A stretch of 64,000 nt of DNA from Sesamum alatum. Lineage: Eukaryota > Streptophyta > Magnoliopsida > Lamiales > Pedaliaceae. Position numbers and translations under genes: made by a program. Positions 45,652 to 58,226 of the stretch are shown here, in pieces (positions within the stretch are counted from its first letter, which is position 1; each line of letters opens with the position of its first letter). The notes under the pieces are model-generated. The model did no database searches and was not told the DNA's origin. It was given only the letters and a program-made list of their open reading frames with translations. Location: the NCBI GenBank assembly GCA_034509735.1, contig JACGWO010000010.1, positions 11,545,193-11,609,192 on the forward strand. The letters run 5' to 3'.

Positions 45652-48600
45652 TAAAGCCAATCACCCATTGACCTCAAACCCATCTTATCCAGATGCTGAG
45701 TATGGGCAACTTGCGACATGGGCTTAGTAAGTGGATCTGCTATGTTTTCTGCGGAGCTGACTCGGTCCATCCGAACGTCACCCCTACTAACCATCTCCCA
45801 GAGCAGATGGTAGCGTCTAAGAATATGCTTAGATCGGTGATGAGATCTCGGTTCCTTTGCTTGCGCTATAGCACCGTTGTTATCGCAGAAGATAACCACT
45901 GGCTCACGATGCTAGGTACTACACCCAACTCTTGGATATAGCTCTTCATCCAAACTGCCTCCTTGGCAGCTTCCGAAGCTGCTATGTATTCAGGCTCTGT
46001 GGTGGAGTCCGCCGTGGTAGCCTGCTTGGAACTCTTCCAAGCAACCACGCCACCATTAAGTTTGAATACATAACCAGACTGAGACTTGGCATCATCGTCA
46101 TCCGACTGGAAGCTAGCGTCGCTATAGCCTTCCAGTATCAACTCTCCACTGCCGTAGATCAAGAACATGTCCTTAGTCCTTTTCAGGTACTTCAGGATAG
46201 TCTTGACTGCACTCTAGTGTGCCTCCCCGGCACACAATTGATATCTGCTAGTTACGCTCAAAGCGAAAGCCACATCAGGCCTAGTGCACTGAACAACATA
46301 CTGTATGCTGCCTACGGCTGAAGCATAGGGGATGTCCAACATCCGTTTAAGCTCCTCATCAGTCTTAGGAGACTGCTTCTTGGATAACTTAATTCCATGC
46401 CTCATAGGAAGGAATCCTCGTTTTGAGTTCTCCATCTTGAATCTCTTCAAGACTTTCTCAATATACGAGGACTGGGCCATTCCTAACATCTTTCTAGACC
46501 TATCCCTATAGATCTTGATGCCAAGGATGTAGGATGCCTCGCCCATATCCTTCATGGAGAATTTCTTTGACAACCAAGCTTTAGTGGTACCCAACATCTT
46601 AGCGTCATTCCCAATGAGCAAGATGTCATCCACGTGAAGCACCAGAAACGCAACTGAGTTCCCACTGATCTTCTTGTATACACAAGGATCAGACTCGTTC
46701 TTGGTGAAATCATATCCCCGTATGACTTCATCAAAACGTATCTTCCAACTTCGGGAAGCTTGTTTGAGGCCATAGATGGACCTTTGGAGACGGCAGAACT
46801 TCTGCTCTTCTCCAACAGTTGTGAAACCCTCCAGCTGATCCATATAGATCTCTTCCTCTACGAAACCGTTGAGGAAAGCCGTTTTCACGTCCATCTGCCA
46901 TATTTCATAGTCATACCATGCTGCTATGCCAAGCAGTATCCGAATGGACTTGGCCATTGCTACGGGCGAGTAGGTTTCCTCAAAATCGACCCCGGGTCGC
47001 TGAGTGTAACCTTTCGCCACAAGATTGGCCTTGAAGGTTGTAACCTCCCCGTCAGCTCCAAGCTTACGTTTGTAGACCCATTTACACCCTACGGGTTTTA
47101 CCCCTTTGGGTGGATCTACTAGGGTCCAAACCTTGTTTGTACCCATCGAGTCCATCTCGGATTTCATGGCCTCAAGCCACTTGTCCGAATCGATGTCCGA
47201 CATCGCTTCTCCGTACGTCTTCGGATCATTATCCAACTGACCGGTCAGGCCCAGAAATCCATACCTATCAGGTGCATGGGATACTCTGGCCGATCTACGG
47301 AGGACTGGAACAATATCAGTGGGAACTTCCGGCTCAGATGTCACTGCCGCCTCTTGGGGTGCCTCACTTGATTCCTCAAGGAGCACCTCATCGCGTCGAC
47401 TATCCGATGGAAAACCTTTTTCCAAGAACACTGCGTTTCGCGAGACAAAATCCTTTTGCTCGGAGGGATCATAGAAATAATACCCCGCGGTTTCTTTTGG
47501 ATAGCCGATGAACCTGCATAAACTAGACCTCGAGTCCAGTTTATCTCCCACTAATCTCTTGACATATGCGGGGCAACCCCACACTTTCAAGTATTTGTAG
47601 GAGGCAGGCTTGCCATGCCATATCTCATATGGCGTCTGGGATACCTTTTTAGATGGCGCCAAGTTCAAAACTTTAGCCGCCGTCTCAAGAGCGTATCCCC
47701 AGAAGGAAAGGGGTAGTTCGGTAAAACTCATCATGGATCGAACCATGTCCAACAATGTCCGATTCCTCCTTTCAGACACACCATTAAGCTGCGGTGTTCC
47801 AGGAGGGGTCCACTGAGAGAGAATCCCATTCTCTTTTAGATAATCAGTAAACTCACCACTCAAATACTCTCCACATCGGTCTGACCGAAGGGCTTTGATC
47901 TTTCGACCGGTTTGGTTCTCTACTTCAAGTCTGTATTCCTTAAACCTTCCAAAGTCTTCAGACTTGTACCTCATCAGGTGAACATAACCATACTGTGAGT
48001 GATCATCGGTAAAGGTTATGAAGTACGAGTACCCACCTCTAGCCTGAGTATTTAGTGGACCACAGACATCTGTATGGATCAAATCCAACAGACCATTGGC
48101 TACCGTACTTTGTCCAACAAAGGGTTTCTTGGTCATCTTTCCCTTTAGACAGGATTCGCAGGTCGGTAGGTTGTCCAAATCGTCTATTTCTAGACTCTTT
48201 GAGTCCACCATCCTTCTTATCCTATCTTTAGAGATATGACCTAACCTCGCATGCCATATCTGTACGTTATTATGATCATCACATTTTTGTTTGTGTTCTG
48301 CAGTCATAATCCAATTAGACTGTTGAAGTATGTACAGACCGTTGACCAATGTACCAAGCAAATGGGAAATACCATCTTTGATAATGAAAAAATCGTTTTT
48401 ATTGATGGTAAATTCATATCCCTCCTTATCAAGGATCGGGATGGAAACAATGTTTTTAATCATGCCAGATATATAGAAACAGTCATTCAGTACAATCCTA
48501 ACATGACTACTAATGGCTAACTCTAGTGATCCTACGGCCTCCGTAGCAACGGCCTTGCCATTGCCTAGCCTCAAGATCATCTCATCCTTGGTTAGCCTTC

Positions 48601-49570
48601 TGCTTCTTTGCAGTGCCTGCAAATCATTGCAGATGTGAGCACCACACCCGGTATCCAATACCCATGAAGCAGAATTAGTAATCATATTAACTTCAACCAC
48701 AAACACACCTGGGTTGGAGAGGAATTGTGCGCACTCTCTCTTCCAATGCCCTTTCCCTTGGCAATGCATGTAGACATCATTTGCCTTGGACCACTGAGAA
48801 ACACGGGCCTTCCCTTTCCCTTTGCTCGGTCCAACTGGAGCAACAGGGACGCCCGGAGCGTGAGCAGGGGCTACAACCGTCTTCCCTTTGCCCTTCTTCC
48901 TCTTCCAGCGTCCGGCCCTCTTGCCATTCGCCTTGGAGGTCGAAGCCTCTCCTATCAATACCACCGGTGCTGACTTGTGGGTCGTTGCCTCGTATTGGAC
49001 CAGCATGTTGATCAACTCATGAATAGACTTCTCAAGTCCGTTCATGTTGTAGTTTACAACAAAGGGGTCATAAGATGGAGGAAACGACTGGAGGATCACG
49101 TCAATGTACGTGTGATTGTTAAGCCCAACTTTAAGGTCCTCGAGTTTCTCCACTAGGGAGAGCATCTTGACCCCATGACTCTGTACAGAGGATCCTTCAG
49201 CGAGCTTGGTGCCAAAGAATGCTTTTGTGGCGGCATATCTAATATGTCTATCCGGAACAGCATAAACCTCGTTCATGCGGAGCATTATGGCGGAGACGTT
49301 GTCCAGCCTATCATACTGCTTCTGGATGTCGTTAGACATCGAAGCCAGTATGATGCTGCGTACTTTCCGGTTGTCCTCATGCCACTTCTCGAACGTCAAA
49401 CGTTCTTCAGGCGTGGACCCCTCCGGTAAGTCGCTCGGTGGCGGCTCGTCCAAGACGTAGCCTTGGTTCTCGAAACCGAGGACAATCCTCAGGTTTCTCA
49501 GCCAGTCCGAGTAGTTCGTTCCGTTGAATTTGTTAGTCTCAAGAATCATGGTTAACGGGTTCTTAGACAT
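45651..49570 (-). pseudogene. Copia gag-pol polyprotein, nearly intact
   Basis: One polyprotein from ATG 49570 (MSKNPLTMILETNKFNGTNY). Gag spans about residues 1-290, with a knuckle at 267-280 in which the first Cys is Tyr (YMHCQGKGHWKREC). Protease has DTG at 306-308. Integrase has HARLGH (440-445), CESC (471-474) and a DD35E triad at Asp501, Asp564 and Glu600. RT runs from about 815, with its active-site motif reading HVDD (979-982) instead of YVDD. RNase H follows (SQSGYVFKLNGG, ATTADSTTEPEYIAAS) to MGLRSMGDWL. Lesions: Trp to TAG in GEAHW at 46214-46216 and a frameshift near 45.87-45.90 kb. Copia order INT before RT is clear. Confidence 0.93.
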
Positions 49571-51246
49571 ATCTACATTAATGAAAATGTAAAGCAGAAA
49601 TTAGCAGATGATGGTAATATTATTGTTCAAGTTGAAGACTTGGTCTTTTAGTCTTTAACCCTCCCACTATTTATACAAAAGCCCGCCACTCTCAAGCGGA
49701 GTTTCGGGAAATCATTTCCTAGTGGGCTTGGGATCCACAAGCGTAATCTCCATGCCCCGCTTTTACGATTCACATGAAGAAGACCTTGTGGGAGATATCC
49801 AATATCATTCTCATCCAATGAGATTCCCAAGATATTTTGCCTCACCTATTCACATGGTCCCGAGGACTCCAAGCAAACCATGTTACTCAGTGTTGGGCCC
49901 GACCCATCAACCAAATCATGCCTCAAACTGTCGCCCCCCACGACTCGTGAGACAGGGAAACAGCGAGCGCAGTCTTTTTGTTCACAACAATAGTGCAGCT
50001 TTCCCTAGTCCAAGTGTGCCACGACTCGTGAGACCATACTTGGGTAGTGGTAGCTTCCTCACCACATTGTTGTGGATGGAAGGCTCGGACAGACCAAAAT
50101 ACCATTTTGATCCAAGTCCGTTCTGGGCCTAATATTTAATTTGGTCCAACCAAATGAGAGTTTAAGTGTGACCGAGACCTCATCACATTATGGTGTTTTA
50201 GCATGCATAAATATCCAATATTTAAAGCGATAAATAAAAAAACGCCGCATGCATAAAACATAGCATACCCCTGTTAGGATGATCACAAGCCCAACTTATG
50301 CGACCCACTGAGCCCGCAGTGAGTCTATCGTCTGTCTAGGGTGGTCCTAAATTATTATAATAATAATAAACCCATTGTCATTCCAATGGGCCTTGAAGTG
50401 CTTCTTGTTTCACGCCTTGATGCTCCTCCTTGGGGTCTCCGACTCCAATTGCTTGTTAAAAGTAAAACCTCACCAATCCTATCTACTCTCATTACAACTG
50501 AAAGTAATACATTGGTAATAAGGAAAATAAGCCTTAACATCATGAGGCTGATAATATGGGAGATGATAGTCCCAAAACCAAGAGGCACGCAGGCCCCACC
50601 CAACAGAAAATAAATGATCATACATTCATCCATACATGAGGTCTAGGGCTCTTGTGATCATCCCATGTTGATTCCATCAACACACATGACATAATTATTC
50701 CAAATAAGCATGCATAAATTCCAATGGATATTCCAAATACCCAAGTGATGTCCAACATCACAAAAGTATAAACATACAAATAATATGCAAAATTCAAATT
50801 TCAAATTTAATGGAAATTTTAAATAATGCATCCAATGCATGTATTAATCACAAATTAATTAAGCAAATTTAATCCAAGGAATAATCCAATTATTCCAAAA
50901 TAAAAAATGCAAAATTAATATATTTTCAGAATATTGTGCAGAAAATACAGAAAATCAAATTTTCCGAAAAAAGTCGAACGCGCGCAGGCGGGCTGCCGGC
51001 CCGACCAAATTTTTTTTTTGTTTTTCAAAACTGTTTCAGTATTATTCTGAAAATAAGCATGCAATTTTAGATCCAATCTAACAAAATTAAGCATGCCAAA
51101 AGTCCATTAAATCCAAACAATTGAATCATCATATTATTCATATATTTATGTAATCTAACATGCCAATAAAACCATTTAAAAGCAAGTAGATAATACCAAA
51201 CACATAGATCTATGCCCCTTACATCGAACCGGGCTCTGATACCACT
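49571..51246 (-). other. Leader of the complete copia, with primer site
   Basis: The primer site TGGTATCAGAGCCC is on the minus strand at 51231-51244. A small GC-rich patch is at about 50978-51005 (GCGCGCAGGCGGGC complement). Palindromes CACGACTCGTG lie at 49939-49949 and 50020-50030, 81 bp apart. Text such as the complement of GGTTGATGGGTCGGGCCCAACACTG is shared with the leaders at 16.4-16.5 and 59.6 kb. No ORF with a recognised domain. Confidence 0.75.
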
Positions 51247-53475
51247 TGAAGGACAAGCGGATCCGCCCGGGAGGGCGAGCGGAAGCGAGAAAGCGAGAAA
51301 TTGTGCGTAAATTTAAATCTAATTTAAATATGCGAATTCCAAGGGGTGTACCCTTGGGTGCTCAACCGGGCGTTCGATGTAGGATGTATAAATATTGAAA
51401 ACATATATTTAAACACATAGGGCATAGATATATAAATGAAATCAATCAAAACGTAATAAACCGTTACCTTTGATTGTTTAGCGTATGCTCCCGGCTTCTA
51501 GCGTTGTTCCTTCTCCGGAATGCTCACGAAATCCAAACGTATGGATTCTCCAAAGGTGATCCACACCACACCGGAAGAAACACACGTTCTTCTTGCTAGA
51601 AAAGAACGGGTTTAGGAAGGAATCGGTTTAAGAGAAGAACACTATGCATTTGTGTTCTCTTAAACTTACTTTGTTCTTCTTCTTGATTCAAAATCAAGTG
51701 AAAAACACAAGTGTAAGAGAGGGAGAGAGCATGAAAATTGAGAGAGAGGAGAGGATTTTTTTCTTCTCTTTTTCCTAGAAAAAGATGAATAATGAATCAC
51801 TTATGCTTGGTGTTGTATATTCTCATATATATACATAATTAATGTGATTATTGGAATGTGTCTAGGTTCATCCAAGGATGTCTAGATTCATTCCAATCAA
51901 TCACCATCAATTCTTCAATCAAGCCTACCAAAATTTATGGTATGATCAAATCATACCAAAAGGGAAGAGCTTGATTGGAGTTGATTTGTCTCTTTCCAAA
52001 AGAGATAAGTCAACATACCACCTAGCATGAAACATGGCTGATTTTGCTTCCTCCAAGGGAGCATGTAGGCCATGTTTAATTAAGGGAAGAAGTCCAACTT
52101 CTTTCTATTCCAAAAATGGAATTATTTCTCCTCTCGGGTATAATTTAACGGACCGGGTTTTATCGTAATCCAATTACGACGAGTCCAACATTAAATCCAA
52201 TTTAATGTCCATTTAAATTATTCCCGTTGATCTTTTAATCCAATTAAAAGATCTAACGTCTCAACGTCTCAACTTTCCATATTTAATCGAAAATTCAATT
52301 TACCGATTAAACGAAAGCCCGATACAATATCGGCCCGTCCATCCAATAGACTTTCCCTGAAGTAATCCAATTACTTATTTTTATCCTTCGAGATTGACTC
52401 CAAGTCGATCTCTCAACCTCCTCGGTGATTTGTGTGTGACCCTTTAGGTTCACCCTCAGCTAGATTTGGGCCCGTGTCCCACAAGGGCCCGTTACCATGG
52501 GTGGCCGTCTAGCAACGGTCCATGGCACTAGAGACTAGGTGAATTGGCGTGAACATTTAGGCGCCGATTCCGTACGGGTACGATCCTTCCGTCTACCGTC
52601 TCCCGGCCTTAGTCTAGGGTATGGAATTGGGCGTCGGTTCCCATCCTTGACTAGGCATCTATGCTTAATACTCGAGACCACGTATGTTTCATTGCATCAA
52701 CACAGGAAACCATTCCCTGTTCGACCAACCACTGTGGCCACAGCTTCAAACAGCATGAACGTGTCTCCGAGTGCATAGGAGATACCTCTGTCACATACTG
52801 ACAGGGGACGGATCCTCTTCTTGGAATCCACCGTCCTCGCTACACATTCCGACTGCACTGGATAAGGCTTATGATAATCATCTTACAGAATGATTACCTC
52901 TCGCTAGATCCAAAATACAGCCGTCCTGTGCACGCGACTGCCATGATCCCTCAAGTCTGAGGATTACTCCCGTACTATCGGAACCGGGGAAAACCAATCA
53001 TACCGACCAAGCCTCCAAGGCTTCCATATGATGATCCCCGCGAGTCAGTCCAGTCGGCTCGACCCCAGTCGACCAACCCATCAAGATCGTGTAGGTGTCC
53101 TACGCCTGTCGCCGATGAAACACGGCACTCATCCAATGAACACGACTCTTGACACAAGTCTCAATAGGACTCTCGATGCCCTGTCTCGAGGTCTTCGACT
53201 TGGAACGTTTTAGACCCAACTCTTGATCAGTTGGTTTCATGACCACCATCCAATGCGTGGCCCAACTGCATGAGTTGTTATCCATGGTCTGTGGGCTTTG
53301 TCACGATATAAGTTAAACACCATTTTAACAAATGTAAGATGAGCGCAACAAAGAAGGTACCATTGGTGACGAATATTCATCTTATTCATCACATAATAAT
53401 ATTACATTTACATCAAGTTGTCAGATAGGTTACAAATCGCCAAACCTATTGGCTTTCTGGTCACCTATTCTAACA
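51247..53475 (-). repeat. 5' LTR of the complete family 1 copia
   Basis: A 2229-bp LTR nearly identical to 43397-45636; small differences include a shorter (AT)n run and a missing repeat of AACGTCTC. The core block is at about 52489-52540 and the palindrome at 51850-51897. It is adjacent to the primer site on its low side. Confidence 0.92.
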
Positions 53476-54435
53476 ATACTAAGGCTGTATCTTGGATCTG
53501 GTGAAATTTGATCGGGTTATATCACATGGTCATCATAAGCCTTGTCCAGTGCAGTCGGACTATGTAAGAACGGTGTATTCCAAGATAGGATCTGTCCCCT
53601 GTCAAAGGATATGACGGCGAGATCTCCTATGCGCTCTGAGATGATTTAGACTCACAAAGTGTATGGCCATAGCACTTGATCTAGTGGGAAAGGATTTCCT
53701 GCATAGAGTTAAACCTATCTCGAGCATTAAGCATAGATGCCTAAGTCAAGGATGGGAACTGGTATCCTAATTCCATGCCCTAGACTAAAGGTCGGGAGAC
53801 AGGCGACAGTAGGACCATACCCGTACGTATCGAGTGATGGTAGGACCGTACCTGCATGTAACTCGGAGCCTAAATGTTCACACCTATATTCACCTAGTCT
53901 CTAGTGCCACGGATCGTTGCTAGATGGCCACCCATGGTAACGGACTACTTTGGTTATGAAATAACAAGAAGTAGGTCCAAGTCTAGTTGAAAGATGAACC
54001 TAAAGAGTCACACCCGCTACACCAAATGAAAGGGAATTAATTCCAGGAGAAGGTTTAATTTAATGGGATTAAATTATTCTTCTTGGAGATTCAAGCCTCG
54101 ATGGATTATTTGGAATAATCGGGCTTGAGTTCATAAATTAGATTTATGGATTTTATAAGGCATGGGCTTCCCTTTTAATTAGATTAAAAGGATGAATTAA
54201 TGGGCTTGGTATATTAAACATGATTTAATATAAAGTCCATGGGACTATTTAATTTAGAATTAAATAAAGTCCATTCCATTTAATTAATTAATGGACTTGG
54301 ATATTAAATATGATTTAATATAAAATCCATGGGACTATCTAATTTAGAATTAAATAGGCCCATTCCATAAAGCCCATCAAAATGGATGGACAAGATTTGT
54401 TCAAGGGATTGATGAGATGAAGGGCCATCATTAAT

Positions 54436-54547
54436 TTGACTTAATCAAAGCCTAGTTTGACTGGGATTTGACTAGGTCAAAATCCTAGTCAAGTGTGCCT
54501 ATTTAGAAGAGTTTGAGTAGGAATAGGAAATTCTATTTTCTATAAAT
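54436..54547 (+). promoter_or_regulatory. W-box cluster and TATA box in a family 4 LTR
   Basis: TTGACT three times, then GGTCAA and AGTCAA within about 60 bp. TTCTATAAATACTC follows at about 54538. It shares layout and wording (GACTAGGTCAAAATCCTAGTCAA) with the family 2 LTRs. Confidence 0.5.
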
Positions 54548-55103
54548 ACTCAAAAACACACACACATACCTACTAATCTCTACAACTCTAATCTCTCATC
54601 TCTCTCAATTTTCGTCCATCCCTCTTCTTCACTCTCCAAGATTTCTACTTTGTTCTTCTTGATTTATTCAAGTTAGAACATAAGAGACGTCGATTGCGTT
54701 AATTGATAGCATGTATCGATGTCTCTTCTCCCCAAATAATTTCTTGCTAGCACAAGGGTTCTTTGCTTTCCGGTGTGGCGAGTGAGATAATTTAGAGGGT
54801 CTCTTTCTTGAGATCTTGGTGCAAAACGGGGAACAATGCATGTAGCCGAACGAAGACAAAACTACAACCGGGTAGGTTCTTTAATTATGTTTTTTCGGTT
54901 TCAATTCTATGGCCTCCATGTTGTGCTTTATTGAACATGAGATACACCGAACGCCCGGGATAATCAAGGGCACGCCCCTTGATTCGTTTATGTATGTTAT
55001 GCATACTTTGCAATTTTTATTATGCTTTGCAATTTTTATTATTCAATCTTTCCACTTCCTTTATTCGCGTTCATCTCCTGGGCCGATCCACATAACATTT
55101 CAG

Positions 55104-55984
55104 TAGTATCAGAGCCCGGTTTGGTGTATAGGCCTAGAATTCTATGTGCTATGTGCGTTTAAGCATGATAAACGTGTTTTAATTTATGTTTGAAGCATGT
55201 TTAGCGTAGATCTTTATTGGCGTTTAATTTTGCATGGGATTTTGGATCTTGGTTTTCTTGAATGTGTTTTTACATGTTTTTGGGTTGAATTTATCTTGTG
55301 GTTCAGAAAATAGCATGAAAAGTCGAAAAAGAGTGAAAAACAGCGAACGGGCAGCAGCAGCATGCTGGGCGCGCGCACAGAGGCGCGGCCGAGCGCGCGT
55401 GTAGGCAGGGGCCTGCGCTTGCCCAGCGCGCGTGCAAGCACTAGGCGCAGGCGCGACCGTCTACGCTGGAAGCGCGCGCTGTGCGCGCATGCTGAGGCGC
55501 ATGCGCGCGCACCTAGCAGGCCGGTTGTGCCGTTTTTCGTTTCTCTCTTGTTTTTGGCTCGTTTTTCAATACTATTTTTACTGAATTATTCTTATGATAT
55601 TATCTATGTTTTTCTAAACCCGTTGACTTAGAATATTTATTTTTGAGATTTGAAATTTCTTAAAATAAATGTTGCTTTGTTGATGAGGAAAAGGTTTCCT
55701 AATAAGATTTAATTCTTCCAATTGTTGCACCAATGATCAAGATTTAAATGTGAAATTTTGCATTAATTTCTACGTTTTATGATGTTGGACATCATGGTTA
55801 TTTTATGGCATGAGCATGAGTAGATCTTATCATGTATTAATATTGCACAAATGTTGGATTTTGGGATTCTTGAATATATGGGCATATTTTTGAATTATTG
55901 GTTTTTATGTTTCAGAAAACTAATTGCAAGAAAACATTTAAACATGAAAAACGGTGATGGTCGGTAGGGAGGCCGCACAACAGG
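55104..55984 (+). other. Family 4 copia leader with mutated primer site
   Basis: TAGTATCAGAGCCC at 55104-55117 is the primer site with TGG changed to TAG. A GC-rich patch is at about 55345-55530 (GGGCGCGCGCACAGAGGCGCG). The leader is cut at 55985 by another plus-strand LTR, preceded by candidate duplication ACAGG (55980-55984). No gene seen. Confidence 0.7.
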
Positions 55985-58210
55985 TGTTAGAATAGGTGAT
56001 CAGAAAGCCAATAGGTTTGGCGATTTGTAACCTATCTAACGACTTGATGTAAATGTAATATTATTATGTGATGAATAAGATGAGTGTTCGTCACCAATGG
56101 TACCTTCTTTGTTTCGCTCATCTTACATTTGTTAAAACGGTGTTTAACTTATATCACAACAAAGCCCACAGACCATGGATAACAACTCGTGCAGTTGGGC
56201 CACGCATTGGATGGTGGTCATGAAACCAACTGATTAAGAGTTGGGTCTGAAACGTTCCAAGTCGAGGACCTCAAGACAGGGCATCGAGAGTCCTATTGAG
56301 ACTTGCGTCAAGAGTCGTGTTCATTGGATGAGTGTCGTGTTTCATCGGCGACAGGCGTGGGACGTCTACACGATCTTGATGGGTTGGTCGATTGGGGTCG
56401 AGCCGACTGGACTGACTCGCGGGGATCATCATATGGAAGCCTTGGAGGCTTGGTCGGTATGATTGGTTTTCCCCGGTTCCGATAGTACGGGAGTAATCCT
56501 CTGACTTGAGGGATCATGGCAGTCGCGTGCACATGACGGCTGTATCTTGGATCTGGCGAGAGGTAATCATTCTGTAAGATAATTATCATAAGCCTTGTCC
56601 AGTGTAGTCGGAATGTGTAGTGAGGACGGTGGATTCCAAGAAAAGGATCCGTCCCCTGTCAGTATGTGACAGAGGTATCTCCTATGCATTCGGAGACACG
56701 TTCATGCTGTTTGAAGCTGTGGCCACAGTGATTGGTCGAACAGGGAATCTTTTCCTGTGTCGACGCAATGAAGCATACGTGGTCTCAAGTATTAAGCATA
56801 GATCCTAGTCAAGGATGGGAACCGACGCCGAATTCCATACCCTAGACTAAGGCCGGGAGATGGTAGACGGAAGGATCATACCCGTACGGAATCGGCGCCT
56901 AAATGTTCACGCCAATTCACCTAGTCTCTAGTGCCATGCATCGTTGCTAGACAGCCACCCATGGTAACGGGCCCCTGTGGGGCACGAGCCCAAGTCTAGC
57001 TGAGGGTGAACCTAAAGGGTCACACACAAATCACCGAAGAGGTTGAGAGATCGACTTGGAGTCAATCTCGAAGGATAAAATAAGTAATTGGATTACTTAA
57101 GGGAAAGTCCATTGGATAGACGGGCCGATATTGTATCGGGCTTTCATTTAATGGGTAAATTAGATTTTCGATTAAATATGAAAAGTTGAGACGTTGAGAC
57201 GTTGGATCTTTTAATTGGATTAAAAGATCAACGGGGATAATTTAAATGGACATTAAATTGGATTTAATGTTCGGTTCGTCATGATTGGATTACGACAAAA
57301 ACCCGGTCCGTTAAATTATTCCCGAGAGGAGAAATAATTCCTATTTTGGAATAGGAAGAAGTTGAACTTCTTCCCTTAATTATACATAGCGGACATGCTC
57401 CCTTGGAGGAAGCAAAATCAGCCATGTTTCATGCTAGGTGGTATGTTGACTTGTCTCTTTTGGAAAGAGACAAATCAACTCCAATCAAGCTCTTCCCTTT
57501 TGGTATGATTTGATCATACCATAAATTTTGGTAGGCTTGATTGAAGAATTGATGGTGATTGATTGGAATGAATCTAGACATCCTTGGATTAACCTAGACA
57601 CATTCCAATAGTCACATTAATTATGTATATATATTAGAATATACAACACCAAGCATAAGTGATTCATTATTCATCTTTTTCTAGGAAAAGAGAAGACAAA
57701 AATCCCTCTCCTCTCTCTCAACTCTGGGCTTCTCTCCCTCTCTCACACTTGTGTTCTTCACTTGATTTTAAATCAAGAAGAAGAACAAAGTAAGTTTAAG
57801 AGAGCACTAATTCATAGTGTTCTTCTCTTAAACCGATTCCTTCTTAAACCCGTTCTTTTCTAGGAAAAAGAACGTGTGTTTCTTCCGGTGTGGTGTGGAT
57901 CACCTTTGGAGAATCCATACGTTTGGATTTCGTGAGCATCCCGGAGAAGGAACAACGCAAGTAGCCGGGAGCATACACTAAACATCAAAGGTAACGGTTT
58001 ATTACGCTTTGGTTGATTATTTATATTTATCTATGCCCTATATGTTTAATATTCATTTCCAATATTTACACATCCTACATCGAACGCCCGGTTGAGCACC
58101 CAAGGGTACACCCCTTGGGATTCGCATATTTAAATTAGATTTATATTTGTGCACAATTTCTCGCTTTCTCGCTTCCGCTCGCACTCCCGGGTGGATCCGC
58201 TTGTCCTTCA
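55985..58210 (+). repeat. 5' LTR of the plus-strand family 1 copia
   Basis: A 2226-bp LTR from TGTTAGAATAGGTGATC to CTTGTCCTTCA, collinear with 43397-45636 in inverted orientation. The core block is at about 56920-56970 and the palindrome at 57562-57609. Confidence 0.9.
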
Positions 58211-58212
58211 AG

Positions 58213-58226
58213 TGGTATCAGAGCCC
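58213..58226 (+). other. Primer binding site, plus-strand family 1 copia
   Basis: TGGTATCAGAGCCC, two bases after the LTR end. Identical to the site at 51231-51244. Confidence 0.85.

Larger units (their letters stand above)
43397..53475 (-). mobile_element. Complete Ty1/copia retrotransposon, family 1
   Basis: A full-length element of 10,079 bp on the minus strand. It has LTRs at both ends (51247-53475 and 43397-45636), a primer site, a long leader, one long gag-pol and a purine tract. The perfect duplication ATACT is at 43392-43396 and 53476-53480. The two LTRs are near-identical: in the first 240 bp I counted about five substitutions. It is inserted within a family 4 LTR and is the best-preserved LTR element in the window. 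Gag-pol has one nonsense codon and one frameshift. Confidence 0.95.
42883..55102 (+). repeat. Copia family 4 5' LTR, split by a complete copia
   Basis: Starts TGTTAGAATAAGTGACC (42883) after the candidate duplication AAAAG (42878-42882) and runs to 43396. It resumes after the 43397-53475 insertion and ends ATAACATTTCA at 55102. Joined length is about 2.1 kb. The core block is at about 53893-53942. Five W-box motifs (54436-54492) precede TATAAAT at 54541. A tandem duplication around TAATATAAA(G/A)TCCATGGGACTA occurs near 54220-54340. It is followed by a primer site, so this is a 5' LTR; its 3' partner must lie beyond the window. Confidence 0.85.

Noticed and set aside
58213..58226. tRNA-like TGGTATCAGAGC sequences
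   Set aside because: They are primer binding sites next to LTRs; no cloverleaf or further tRNA sequence surrounds them.
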